A DNA stretch of 64,000 bases from Marinobacter orientalis (lineage in GTDB: Bacteria > Pseudomonadota > Gammaproteobacteria > Pseudomonadales > Oleiphilaceae). The stretch is taken from NCBI RefSeq assembly GCF_004792665.1, contig NZ_SRZX01000006.1:160835-224834 (forward strand). The letters are read 5' to 3'. The notes beneath the pieces are model-generated. The model was not told the origin of the DNA. It did not search any database and was given only the letters and a program-made list of their open reading frames with translations. Positions 26,735 through 36,282 of this stretch are shown here, piece by piece (within the stretch, counting starts at the first letter, position 1; each line of letters opens with the position of its first letter). The translations under genes were made by a program, and so were the position numbers.

Positions 26735-27523
26735 TCAGGGTATGATAAGTACCGGCTGTGAGCTTGCACCTGCAACTTTTTCCGTGGTGCTGCCAAGCGG
26801 CAGGTCTTCGATTGGCGTGGCGCCGCGTTTCCCGAGCACGGCGAGTGCCGGTCTGTCCTCCTCGATAGCCTTCAGTATCGCCGGCACCGCCCGACTGGTT
26901 ACAATATGCCTGTGCACGTTGGCGTGTTTGTTTGCCAGCGAATCTATCCGCTCCTCGATTTCCTGGCTTTCGGCACCGGCGTCGTCTGGCTTTGCCCACA
27001 GCACGCGGCCATCGTGTCCCTCGGTAATCAGTTTTTCAAAGCACGTCTGTGCATTGAGTGAAGATGCGGACCCGTCCGTCGCGTAAAGGATCTCTTCTTC
27101 CACAGCAGGCGGTATGCCGTCTATGGGGATGACCAGCAGGGGCAGTCGGGTCATCCTTGCCAGGTTGAGGGCGATATTGCCGAAGAACAGTTCCCGGGTA
27201 GCAGAATGGCTGCGATTGCACACGATAATGCCATCGGCATCAATGGTTTTGGCGATCGTGATTACCTGGCTGGCCACAAATCCCTTGCCAATCCTGTAAT
27301 CGGTGGAAACATCCAGATCACCGGCCAGCTTTTTACCCAGATCCTCGAGATTTTCCTTCACCACCCGTTCGTCATCTTCCGTGTGCAGGCGTTTGTGGGT
27401 TTCGATGACATGCACCAAGGTCAGCTTTCGGGTGCCAAGCAGTTTGATCATTGATGGCAGGCGCTCCATGGCGCGCTCCCAGTCTTTGGTGTAATCGACG
27501 GTCAGAATCAGATGATTCAGCAT
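26735..27523 (-). CDS. Tandem-domain universal stress protein
   Basis: Two UspA domains in 262 residues. The first (residues 1-140, LNHLILTVDYTKDWERAM) lacks a clean nucleotide motif. The second (from EEEILYATDGSASSLNA) ends in VLGKRGATPIEDLPLGSTTEKV, the full G-2X-G-9X-GS ATP-binding motif. It lies between the FinR-like regulator and fpr, divergent from fpr, which suggests a stress-response neighbourhood. Confidence 0.88.
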   Translation of the reverse strand: MLNHLILTVDYTKDWERAMERLPSMIKLLGTRKLTLVHVIETHKRLHTEDDERVVKENLEDLGKKLAGDLDVSTDYRIGKGFVASQVITIAKTIDADGIIVCNRSHSATRELFFGNIALNLARMTRLPLLVIPIDGIPPAVEEEILYATDGSASSLNAQTCFEKLITEGHDGRVLWAKPDDAGAESQEIEERIDSLANKHANVHRHIVTSRAVPAILKAIEEDRPALAVLGKRGATPIEDLPLGSTTEKVAGASSQPVLIIP

Positions 27524-27589
27524 CCGGTGCCTCCTTATACCGATTAATTGCGCTCAGGCTTCACGTAGCCTGCTGGCTGTCTTCCTGTA

Positions 27590-27603
27590 AACAGTTATCT
27601 GTT
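27590..27603. promoter_or_regulatory. Inverted repeat in the usp-fpr divergent region
   Basis: AACAG-TTAT-CTGTT is a perfect 5-bp inverted repeat in the 250-base spacer between the divergent tandem-Usp and fpr genes. It is a candidate regulator site, possibly for the nearby LysR protein. The assignment is not tested. Confidence 0.3.
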
Positions 27604-27773
27604 AGCATAGTTCAAGGGCAGGCATTTTGTTGCAGGAGAGAGCTTAAATCGGATTTCCCGAATAAGGTTATGAGAATATCCCATTTTACCGATAGATTAT
27701 GCCGCGTTAGAATTGAAAGCATACAAAATTGAAACATTCGCCGTAAAACGCGTAAGAACCGGCAGAGGTGTAA

Positions 27774-28544
27774 ATGAGCAACCTGAACAAAGAGCGGGTA
27801 ACAAGTGTTCGTCACTGGAACGACACTCTCTTCAGTTTCACGACCACCCGTGACCCCGGATTCCGGTTCAAGAACGGCCACTTCACCATGATTGGCCTGG
27901 AAACCGACGGCAAGCCGCTGATGCGCGCCTACAGTATTGCCAGCGCCAACTATGAAGAGGAACTGGAATTCTTCTCCATCAAGGTACAGGATGGCCCGCT
28001 GACGTCGCGGCTCCAGAAAATCGAGGTGGGTGACGAGATCATGGTCAGCCGCAAGCCGACCGGAACCCTGATTATGGACAACCTGCTGCCGGGCAGGAAC
28101 CTCTGGCTGATCAGTACCGGCACCGGCCTGGCTCCGTTCATCAGTATCATCAAGGACCCGGAAGTCTACGAGGCCTTCGACAAGGTAATTGTCACCCACG
28201 GCGTTCGCTACAAGTCCGAACTTGCTTACCAGGAGGAAATTGAAGCGCTTCCTGACAACGAGTTCTTTGGTGAAATGGTGGAAGGCAAGCTGCTCTATTA
28301 CCCCACGGTCACCCGGGAAGATTTCCGCAACACCGGGCGCCTGACCGATGCCATGGAAAACGGCAAGCTCACCCGGGACCTGGACATGCCCGAGTTTGAT
28401 CTCGAGAACGACCGCTTCATGGTATGTGGCAGCCCCAGTATGCTGAAAGACACCTGCGCCATTCTCAACAATATGGGTTTCAAGGAAGCGCGTCATGGTA
28501 ACCTCGGGCACTATGTGATCGAGAGGGCGTTTGTGGAGCAGTAG
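27774..28544 (+). CDS. fpr: Ferredoxin/flavodoxin-NADP+ reductase
   Basis: FAD enzyme that exchanges electrons between NADPH and ferredoxin or flavodoxin, supporting iron-sulfur and oxidative stress functions. The 256 residues include the FAD-binding RAYSIAS, the NADP-binding LISTGTGLAPFISIIKD and MVCGSPSMLKDT, and the C-terminal GHYVIERAFVEQ that is nearly identical to Pseudomonas FprA. This is the bacterial subclass I type. Confidence 0.96.
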   Translation: MSNLNKERVTSVRHWNDTLFSFTTTRDPGFRFKNGHFTMIGLETDGKPLMRAYSIASANYEEELEFFSIKVQDGPLTSRLQKIEVGDEIMVSRKPTGTLIMDNLLPGRNLWLISTGTGLAPFISIIKDPEVYEAFDKVIVTHGVRYKSELAYQEEIEALPDNEFFGEMVEGKLLYYPTVTREDFRNTGRLTDAMENGKLTRDLDMPEFDLENDRFMVCGSPSMLKDTCAILNNMGFKEARHGNLGHYVIERAFVEQ

Positions 28545-28581
28545 GCTAACGGCTCCACCAGCAGCAGCCAGAGGTGGGCGT

Positions 28582-29682
28582 TTGAAAAAAGCCATGGTGA
28601 TTCTGGGGGTAGCGTTGCTGGTTGCGGCTTTCGCCAGCAATGCGACCCGGCCGGTGCCGATTGAGCAAAAGCTCATTTCGATCCGGGCCGCGGAGGCACT
28701 GCCCGGTTTTGACAACATTGCGGAGGAGCCTGTGGAGGTTCAGGCCGCCATTCTGGATCTGGGCGACGACCCGCTGGTACTTCTTAAAGCCCGGGCCGCT
28801 CTGCTGGCATACCCTGAAATGGCCCGCACAATTCTTCCCCTTTATGCCGCCGAACCAGAGTTTCGTGAGGTATTGCTCACCTACGGCGAGAACGCCTTAC
28901 CGCCCGTTCACTATTTCATTCATAATCCTGTCCGCTCGATTGAATGGATGAACAGTGCTGCCCGCCAGTACCAGCGCGCAAAAGATTACCTTGCAGAACT
29001 CGGAGGCGGAGAGCCGGAGCAGCAGGAAGAGGTCCGGCCTCTGTCGCCAGAGGAGCGTGGTTGGTATGCGGTGAACTTTATACGCAACGAAGGGCACGAT
29101 TTTCTCGGGCAGTTTGTCGTCGACGAAAGTGGTCGGACCCAATGGGTTCAGACCGAAAGAGTCACTGAGGGCATTGGCCAGTTTTTCACCAGCGGTGTGC
29201 GGCAGCTGGAGACGAATTACCGCACCGGTGAGGATATTTCCGCCAGCGATATTGGCTGGGCCTCAGTGGACGTGCTGGTATTTGCAAGCGCCGTCAAGGT
29301 GCTTCGTGCAGGCCGCTCGGCCGCAAAGGCCACTCAGGGAACCGGACTGTCAACCCGTTCAGCAGCACTGGCCGCCCGCATTACCGGTGGCGGGCGACTG
29401 GCTCTCAGCAGTGCCCGATATGCGAAATGGCCGGCCATTCTGGGGGCAGGGTACCTGGTGATCAACCATCCCGGCCTGATCAATGATTTCTTTGCCGGGG
29501 TGGCCGATATGCTGGGTGTACCCCCCCTGGCCCTACAGATCACAGGCTGGTTGATCATTCTTGTCCCCGCGCTGTACCTTCTCAGTTGGCTGTTATGGCC
29601 CACAATTACCTTGCTCAGGGGACTTCTTGCAGTTCTTTACAGGCTCTCCGGGCGCAGGCCGGATTATCCGGGACAGCTTTAG
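28582..29682 (+). CDS. Unknown membrane protein
   Basis: I do not recognise this family. The chosen start is TTG at 28582, because GAGGTGG lies just before it. An ATG at 28594 and a TTG at 28531 inside fpr are alternatives. The 366-residue protein has an N-terminal hydrophobic segment (AMVILGVALLVAAFAS), a soluble alpha-helical middle with a Glu-rich stretch, and an Ala/Gly-rich segment near residues 245-290. A C-terminal pair of hydrophobic helices follows (LQITGWLIILVPALYLLSWLL and ITLLRGLLAVLYRLSG). It is convergent with the MscS-family gene, 12 bases apart. Confidence 0.75.
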   Translation: MKKAMVILGVALLVAAFASNATRPVPIEQKLISIRAAEALPGFDNIAEEPVEVQAAILDLGDDPLVLLKARAALLAYPEMARTILPLYAAEPEFREVLLTYGENALPPVHYFIHNPVRSIEWMNSAARQYQRAKDYLAELGGGEPEQQEEVRPLSPEERGWYAVNFIRNEGHDFLGQFVVDESGRTQWVQTERVTEGIGQFFTSGVRQLETNYRTGEDISASDIGWASVDVLVFASAVKVLRAGRSAAKATQGTGLSTRSAALAARITGGGRLALSSARYAKWPAILGAGYLVINHPGLINDFFAGVADMLGVPPLALQITGWLIILVPALYLLSWLLWPTITLLRGLLAVLYRLSGRRPDYPGQL

Positions 29683-29694
29683 CCACCTCAACAT

Positions 29695-32385
29695 TCATGT
29701 GCCCGCGATCGTCCGCACGTGCACATCGCGCTGAGGGAAGGGGATCTGGATGCCTGCTTCATGCAGCGCGCGAGTAATGGCAGCGTGGATTTCGTGGGAC
29801 AGGGGCATAATGTCCAGGGGATCTTTTACAAACACCCGCAGCTCGAAATCAATACTGCTGTCACCGAGGCCGACGCAGAATACTGCCGGCGCCGGATCAT
29901 CCACCACCCGCTCGTTATTCTGAGCCACTTCCGTGAGCAGTTCCTGCACCTGATCGACATCGGAGCCGTAGGCAATGCCGACTTGCAGTATGACGCGCGT
30001 GATCGAGTCGGAAAGTGTCCAGTTGGTCAGGTCCTGGGTCACAAAGGTCTTGTTGGGAATGATCTGCTCCTTGCGGTCCCAGTCAACCAGAGTGGTTGCA
30101 CGAATGCGGATACGTGAGACCGTACCCGTGATACCCGCGATGGTGACCGTGTCTCCGACGCGGATAGGGCGTTCGAACAGCAGGATGATGCCGGACACAA
30201 AGTTGGCGACAATTTCCTGAAGGCCAAAGCCCAGGCCTACCCCGAGTGCCGCCACCAGCCACTGCAGCTTGGACCACTGCACCCCGATCACTCCGAGGAA
30301 AAACACCACGCCGACCAACACCAGGGTATAGGTGGTGAGGGTGGTAATGGCGTAGCCGGTTCCGGGCTCAAGCTTCATCCGGCTGAGTACCATGACTTCC
30401 AGGGTGCCGGGCAGGTTTTTGACAGCGAGCACTGTGCCAACGCCGACGAACAGTGCCAGCAGCAGGTCACCAAGCGTAATGGGCAGGGGGTCGCCGCTTT
30501 CAAGGTCAGTGGAGATGGTCCAGAGCGTGATATTGTCGAACAGCTGCAGGGCCGGAATCAGGCTCGCCCAGAGTAGCCAGAGGCCGGTAATGACAAGCAC
30601 CGAAACCAGGATGCGCAACAGCGCGTTACTCTGCTGGTTGATATCCTTGAGATCCATCTCCGGCATCTCCAGCGTCAGCGGCACCGCTTCACCGGATGAT
30701 TCTGCCGCTTCCCTGGTTTCAGCCAGCTTGCGTTCCGCCTCGCGGTGTTCCCTCAGCCGCTGGAGAGTCAGGCGACGTTCCCTGACCGAAAGTGCCCGCA
30801 GGCCGATGTAGAACAGCATGGCGTTGAAGGCGATCCAGCAGATGCTGATGAACAGGTTTCGTTCCAGTTCCAGCGCGGTGTAGTGATATCCGAGAAGTGA
30901 AGCCACCACCAGTACCAGGGGCGAGGCGACCGCCAGCATATGCAGGGCTAACAGGCGTCTGCTCTGTGGCCGGTCGGCCCGGACTGCGCTCATGATGCGA
31001 TGCGCGAATGTTGAAAGCGCGATAGAGACGGCGGTAAACAGCAAGCGCCCCAGACTGTCCTCAAATTCGGAACCCCCGGGTGTTGCGGTGGTGGGCATGA
31101 TAACCGTGATCGGGATGATTACCGCCAGAAGAAACGGAAGTTCCCGGCGAAGGGCGCGCAGCGAGTCGATACGCCAGTTGAAATGGGCGTCTCCCAACCC
31201 ACCCTGGCGGGCAACGTTCTGAATAAACGCCAGCAGGAGGGTGACAAGTGCTGCGGTGGCCAGGCCGCTGGAAAGGGCGGAAAAAAATTCGTTGCCTTCC
31301 ATCAGCAAAAGCGCTCCGACCGCAAGCACCAGTACGCCGGGCAGCGCCAGCAACAGACTGTTGGCGAGCGCATACAGAGTAAAATCAATGCGATCATGGC
31401 CAACGTTGCCAACGTACCGGCTGTTGGTATTCAGGTTACGTTTGATGGCTCGTCGCCTGATCAGTAGCAGCGCCAGAAGAATGATCAGAAAGGCTATGCT
31501 GCCGCCACGCTCCTGAACCGACTTGCCAATGGCATCGCTGAGCGGCTCAAGACGCGATTGCCCGGCGAACCAGGCAGCAGCGCTGATAAGCTCTTTGAGC
31601 GTGTCCGCGCCTACAACCGGGGCGCTGGGCAGCCAGAAAAGGCGCTGCTGCAGCAGAGTCTGGTATGCCTTTACTTGCTCCTCCAGGGCCGATACCGTGT
31701 TGTAATAGTCGTTCAGAGCCTGAATGTGTTCAGTGACGGCCTTGTGCAGCTGGCGGATAAGGCTGGCCCGCTGACTTCTTAGCTGTTCGCGGGCATCATC
31801 ACCGGGGTCGATGACCGCCTCGAATTCTTCCAGCCGAAGCTGTTCCTCGCGTGCTGTCGATAACTGGCTTTCAATATCACCAATCAGATCCTTCGCAATG
31901 CCTTGCCGCTGCAGCCGCTCAAGCCGCTGCTGAAGTAGATTCGCGTAGCTGCCGGTCAGGTTGAGGCCGGCTTTTTCCAGGCGAAGCTCGAAGCTGTTGT
32001 ATTCGTCCTCAAGTCGATTGAGAAGCGATTCCGCGTAGCTGAGCCGCTTGCGTGTGGATTCAAGCGCAATCAGCCGCTGGTCCAGAGAGGTTCTCAGCGC
32101 CTGAATCTGTTGGCGGATATCTGCCGTCCCGGTGTCGGGAAGATCAATCTGGGGCGGGCCATCGGTACCCGCTTCCAGTTCGGGCTGGACAGCAGGCCTT
32201 GCTTCTTCGGGTTCTTCTTTTTTCTCTTCGGTGGCCGTCTCGACACCTTCTTCGCTGGTCTCGTTACCACTTCCCTGGTTATCTGGCTGGCCGTGGGCCG
32301 GAATGGCGGCATAGCACAGGATAGCCGTCCAAATCAGACAGAGTGACCGGAAGCCACAGTGGGAGCCTGGCCTTTGGCGTTTCAT
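29695..32385 (-). CDS. Large MscS-family mechanosensitive channel (MscK/MscM-like)
   Basis: An 896-residue inner-membrane channel that would open under membrane tension during osmotic downshock. It has a signal peptide (about residues 1-32) and a Glu-rich linker. A periplasmic coiled-coil region follows (about 75-260), then a series of membrane helices, and the C-terminal MscS core ALGVGLGFGLQEIVANFVSG with ILLFERPIRVGDTVTIAG and a beta/C-terminal domain. AAGGAG precedes the start. It is upstream of nothing else on its strand and follows the GDPD gene in the same orientation. Confidence 0.9.
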   Translation of the reverse strand: MKRQRPGSHCGFRSLCLIWTAILCYAAIPAHGQPDNQGSGNETSEEGVETATEEKKEEPEEARPAVQPELEAGTDGPPQIDLPDTGTADIRQQIQALRTSLDQRLIALESTRKRLSYAESLLNRLEDEYNSFELRLEKAGLNLTGSYANLLQQRLERLQRQGIAKDLIGDIESQLSTAREEQLRLEEFEAVIDPGDDAREQLRSQRASLIRQLHKAVTEHIQALNDYYNTVSALEEQVKAYQTLLQQRLFWLPSAPVVGADTLKELISAAAWFAGQSRLEPLSDAIGKSVQERGGSIAFLIILLALLLIRRRAIKRNLNTNSRYVGNVGHDRIDFTLYALANSLLLALPGVLVLAVGALLLMEGNEFFSALSSGLATAALVTLLLAFIQNVARQGGLGDAHFNWRIDSLRALRRELPFLLAVIIPITVIMPTTATPGGSEFEDSLGRLLFTAVSIALSTFAHRIMSAVRADRPQSRRLLALHMLAVASPLVLVVASLLGYHYTALELERNLFISICWIAFNAMLFYIGLRALSVRERRLTLQRLREHREAERKLAETREAAESSGEAVPLTLEMPEMDLKDINQQSNALLRILVSVLVITGLWLLWASLIPALQLFDNITLWTISTDLESGDPLPITLGDLLLALFVGVGTVLAVKNLPGTLEVMVLSRMKLEPGTGYAITTLTTYTLVLVGVVFFLGVIGVQWSKLQWLVAALGVGLGFGLQEIVANFVSGIILLFERPIRVGDTVTIAGITGTVSRIRIRATTLVDWDRKEQIIPNKTFVTQDLTNWTLSDSITRVILQVGIAYGSDVDQVQELLTEVAQNNERVVDDPAPAVFCVGLGDSSIDFELRVFVKDPLDIMPLSHEIHAAITRALHEAGIQIPFPQRDVHVRTIAGT

Positions 32386-32492
32386 GACGTGGCTCTCCTT
32401 GCGTCGGGTGTTGAAGTCACATGCAGGATTAGACAGTTTTCATTCTTTTCTGTCACTGTATAGCAGTTTTGCTGCGCTGGTCCGGTTATTCT

Positions 32493-34289
32493 TTAGCGAA
32501 GCCAGTTGCGCAGCTTGACGACCAGCACTTCGGCATCGGAAAGTCCGCGCCGATGCTCAAGCAGGTCCGCCAGAACATCGGGCCTGTCAGTGATGATGTT
32601 ATCCACCCCCATGTCTATAAAGCGCGACATGGCAACGGGGTTGTTGACGGTCCACACGTGAAGTTCATTGCCGGATTGGTGGGTTTGCGCGACAGCAGCG
32701 GGGGTGACTCTGTTCTGTCGCAGACCCAGATTGTCAAAGCTTCCTTCCCAAAGCGGGCCGACGATGAATTGCGCCAGAAGAGTGGTTTTCAGCGCCGGCT
32801 CCAGGCTGCGGGCTTCCGCCAGCACATACCATTCTGCCGCAGCGATCACAGTGCCTTCGACGGCGTTCATGTTCTGTAGCAGGCGGACCACTTTCCGCGT
32901 CAGTTCGGGGGTATCCGGATCAGGTTTTATATCGACATAAAGCCTTGCCTTGCCTCTGGTGGCGATGATGGCCTCTTCGAGTGTGGCAATTCGTTCGGTA
33001 CTGAACCCGGGGGCAAACCAGGAGCCTGCATCCCGCCCGCGAGCCTCCTGAAGGGTAATATCGGAGATTTTGCCATCCAGCCCGAATACGCGCTTCATAT
33101 CGGCGTCATGCCACAGCACGGGTACGCCATCGGCGGTCATGCGAACATCGATTTCTATGTAGCCCGAACCGTCCTCAATGGCCTGCTCTATGGCGCTCAG
33201 GGTGTTTTCCGGCGCCTTGAAGGCACTGCCGCGGTGGGCTGTTATGGAGACTTCGTCCTGTTGTTCGAAGGATTGCAGTACGAACCAGGCCTGGCCAACT
33301 GCCAGAACGATGACCAGAATTTCTGCCGTCCACGTCATGGCGCCCGCCTGCCGGGGCAGATTCCTTACGGACACGCGCTGATGGTGGCCGGTCGCGCGGC
33401 GGTAAACACTGTAAATCAGCATGCTGTAGGCGGCAATGCCTGCAAACGCCAGGGTAATGGTGAAAACAATATAGAGTGCGACAAAGCCCAGGGTGACGGG
33501 CATGAGCAGGTCCATCCTTTCCGGCAATCTGGGCAGTAGCTGGCTGCCAATGCCCTGGAACACAAGCGTGACCAGAATCGGAAGTAACACCAGCCCGGCG
33601 AGACCTGCCAGCAAAGCCCCTGTCGCCGGCAGGCGTTGCCCGTGGACATAATGGTTGCTCAGCCTGAGCGCTTCCCTGGCACCATGATCATCCAGTAACA
33701 CCAGTGGAACCGAGAGTATCCATCGAAGATACAGCCAGCCGTTACACGCGACGATACCGAGTGCGGCAATACCCGAGATTCCCATGAACCACCATACCGC
33801 CGGTGGGCGCTCAAGCCTCAGGTAGTAGACGTCGTAGGGTGAGAGCAAAAACTGATACGCGAGGATCAGCGTCACCAGAAACGGCATCGCGACCAGAAGG
33901 TGGCCGGCGACCTGCAGCAGCGCCAGCGCTGAGAGCTTTCTGAAGCGGCGGGCGAGAATCCAGAGCGCCGACAGTGCAATCCGGTACTCCCGGTTCCCCG
34001 CTGATGCTGCAATCCAGGTCATTCCCGCCTGTTGCAGAATGACCAGCAGCGCGGCAATGGTGGCGGTAATGGCAAGCCAGAGCAGCCCCCCTGGCGAGGT
34101 AACAAACTGCACCAGACCGCCAGTACTGATGGCGGCCTGGCCAGTGACCGGGCGAAGGGCTGCCAGGGTGCCGGAAAACAGCGGGGTCAGTGCCGCAATG
34201 GTCAGGCCGGTGAAGAACAGGTAAAAAATCAGCAGACTCCGGCGGTGCGTATGCAGATAGGCCAGGGCGTGCAGTGCCAGAATCTTCAT
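32493..34289 (-). CDS. Membrane-anchored glycerophosphodiester phosphodiesterase
   Basis: Hydrolyses glycerophosphodiesters to glycerol-3-phosphate and an alcohol. The 598-residue protein has about seven hydrophobic segments in the first 340 residues (membrane GDPD domain). The catalytic GDPD barrel follows, with the diagnostic SITAHRGSAFKAPENTLSAI, EIDVRMTADGVPVLWHD and the closing HVWTVNNP and GVDNIITDRPDVL. The LtaS-like transferase lies 34 bases away on the same strand, so the pair may handle phosphoglycerol decoration and its turnover. Confidence 0.92.
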   Translation of the reverse strand: MKILALHALAYLHTHRRSLLIFYLFFTGLTIAALTPLFSGTLAALRPVTGQAAISTGGLVQFVTSPGGLLWLAITATIAALLVILQQAGMTWIAASAGNREYRIALSALWILARRFRKLSALALLQVAGHLLVAMPFLVTLILAYQFLLSPYDVYYLRLERPPAVWWFMGISGIAALGIVACNGWLYLRWILSVPLVLLDDHGAREALRLSNHYVHGQRLPATGALLAGLAGLVLLPILVTLVFQGIGSQLLPRLPERMDLLMPVTLGFVALYIVFTITLAFAGIAAYSMLIYSVYRRATGHHQRVSVRNLPRQAGAMTWTAEILVIVLAVGQAWFVLQSFEQQDEVSITAHRGSAFKAPENTLSAIEQAIEDGSGYIEIDVRMTADGVPVLWHDADMKRVFGLDGKISDITLQEARGRDAGSWFAPGFSTERIATLEEAIIATRGKARLYVDIKPDPDTPELTRKVVRLLQNMNAVEGTVIAAAEWYVLAEARSLEPALKTTLLAQFIVGPLWEGSFDNLGLRQNRVTPAAVAQTHQSGNELHVWTVNNPVAMSRFIDMGVDNIITDRPDVLADLLEHRRGLSDAEVLVVKLRNWLR

Positions 34290-34323
34290 TCAGGTAAGGA
34301 TCTCCCGCTTTGAAGTTTCCTCT

Positions 34324-36183
34324 TCATGGGTTCTCAATGGGTTTCATGTGCGCAGCGTTGTTGAACAGCGCCATGCGTTCCTCAAAGCCCAGAAACGGCT
34401 CGCCATCTGTCTGTTGCAGTGTGCCGAACAGACGCTCCGGATCGAACGTCCATGTGCTGCAGTTGGTCATCAGCTCACTGCAGCTCAGTAACTGGCCAGA
34501 CTCCCTGAGAAAGTATTTCAACCCGGTGTAGGTGTCTGCAAGCAGCAGGTCGCGCTCACTGTTTTGCTGCCGGACAAGCAGGCTTCGGCCAATCATGTCG
34601 CCGGTTTTTCTGCCCAGTCCGGTAACGTCCAGTATCGTTGGAGGAACGTCTATCTGGGCGACGATCTGGGTTTTGGGGGCATAGCGGGCCAGCGAATCGC
34701 CATTGGGAGGCCTCACTGCCAGCACCCCAACGTTACTGTTCAGGGGAAGGGACTCCGGGTCCTGCCTGATAAAACCACCGGACTCGTCGGAGGTGATAAT
34801 CACCAGAGTGTCATCGAGGATACCCTCCGAAGCGAGGCCATCGAGCAAACGATTCAGTGACTCTGCCATGGTTTTCATGGCTTTTCGGCGGGCTTGCTGT
34901 GGCTCGGCTGCCGCAAGCTTTTCAAGGTCCCCGGTACCAAAGTCATCGTCATCCGCCGTTTCTTCTCCGGTATTGAATGGGTGGTGTGTGCCCACGTTCA
35001 ACAGAGTCACCATCCATGGTGCCGGGGAAGCATCAAGCTTGCGAATCCGTTTACCGATATTGTCAAAGTAGGTCGGATCGGGTGGGCCCCAGCCGTCCAC
35101 CTCCTCACCTTCGCTGGTGAAGACTTCCGCCCCGGTCACATCCGCGAACCCGACCCGCGGCATAAAATCCCCTTTTTGCATGTAGTCCAGGGGGGCTGCC
35201 TGCCAGTATGCTGTGGTATAGCCTTTTTCGAGCAGCCGCGACGGCATGCAGTCTGCCCGGGCCCGGTCTTCGGCTATATCAATCATTTTTCTGGATTGCC
35301 TGTGGAAATCCGGGTACTCGCCACAAAGGATGGAAAAAGTCCCGCGGTCTGTTTGTCGTTCCATGCTCAGGGCATTCCTGTAAATGCGGAAGCCATGGTG
35401 GCTGAGGTTGTCCTCGAGACTGCTGAGCATCACCGTGGGATTGAGGTTGTGGTAGTCACTCACGCCGGGGAAATAGCCTGCTGACAGGCCTTCAACCATG
35501 ATCAGCAATACGTTGGGCGGATGCTCAACATCGGGAGCGGCGACCTGTTGATGAAAGAAATTGGTGTCATCGCGGATATCCTGCGGGCTCACTTCCCGGT
35601 CGTCACCGCGGCGTAATGAGGCGGTGAACGGGCCGGCCAGGGCGCTGGGAATCTGCGAGAAAAAGCTTGCAACCAGGTTATTTGTGGGCGTTGTGAGGCT
35701 TTGAAAAGACACGGCATACACCGCTATGACAAGCGTGGCGAATGCCCCCAGTCCCTTGCCGCCAGTAACGGGGGCGGCCACCAGTCTGCGATGCAGCCAG
35801 TGGAGCAGCCAGGCCAGCACGAGGTAGACCGGCAGCAACAGAGAGTGCCTGTTGAGCAGGCTCCCGGTCACAAACGTGGGATCTACACCCTTGCCGATAA
35901 GGGACAGCTGGAAAAGCGTGCCGTGGACAGTCAGATGCATTCCTGCAACGAAAGCCGCACAGCCGAGCAGAACCACAAGCAGCACCCGGAAAGCGCCCGC
36001 CGTTACACTCAATAAAACGGCCAGAACCAGCGCACCGGCAAGATCGCTTGCGATCATGCCGACGGGATCAGGCCAGATCCCACTCTGCAGTATATGGCTT
36101 GCCCTGACAATCAGAAGCCAGCAAAGCGTTAACAGCACAGTTTGTGCAAAGCGCCTGGTGGTGAGCGCTGAGAAAAATGCCAT
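34324..36183 (-). CDS. LtaS/OpgB-like membrane phosphoglycerol transferase (sulfatase fold)
   Basis: A 619-residue protein with about four or five N-terminal membrane helices and a periplasmic sulfatase-fold domain from about residue 220. Visible metal-site motifs are NVLLIMVEGLSAGYF (Glu ligand), the nucleophile Thr region SMERQTDRGTFSILCGEYP and LNVGTHHPF (His ligand). The last site reads VIITSDESGGF where LtaS and OpgB have Asp-His, so Glu replaces His. It probably transfers glycerophosphate from phosphatidylglycerol to a periplasmic or surface glycan. The acceptor is unknown. Confidence 0.82.
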   Translation of the reverse strand: MAFFSALTTRRFAQTVLLTLCWLLIVRASHILQSGIWPDPVGMIASDLAGALVLAVLLSVTAGAFRVLLVVLLGCAAFVAGMHLTVHGTLFQLSLIGKGVDPTFVTGSLLNRHSLLLPVYLVLAWLLHWLHRRLVAAPVTGGKGLGAFATLVIAVYAVSFQSLTTPTNNLVASFFSQIPSALAGPFTASLRRGDDREVSPQDIRDDTNFFHQQVAAPDVEHPPNVLLIMVEGLSAGYFPGVSDYHNLNPTVMLSSLEDNLSHHGFRIYRNALSMERQTDRGTFSILCGEYPDFHRQSRKMIDIAEDRARADCMPSRLLEKGYTTAYWQAAPLDYMQKGDFMPRVGFADVTGAEVFTSEGEEVDGWGPPDPTYFDNIGKRIRKLDASPAPWMVTLLNVGTHHPFNTGEETADDDDFGTGDLEKLAAAEPQQARRKAMKTMAESLNRLLDGLASEGILDDTLVIITSDESGGFIRQDPESLPLNSNVGVLAVRPPNGDSLARYAPKTQIVAQIDVPPTILDVTGLGRKTGDMIGRSLLVRQQNSERDLLLADTYTGLKYFLRESGQLLSCSELMTNCSTWTFDPERLFGTLQQTDGEPFLGFEERMALFNNAAHMKPIENP

Positions 36184-36282
36184 AGTGTGTTCCGATAGTT
36201 GCCACGGATCCCGGCTGCCAGTGCTTTGGTGCGTGGCAACATTCCTGTAAAACAGGGTATCCCCACCGGCTGGAGGCTGGCA

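Noticed and set aside
27612..28718. A 368-residue open frame opposite fpr
   Set aside because: It covers fpr and its promoter region and shows no motif, so it is a shadow of codon bias.
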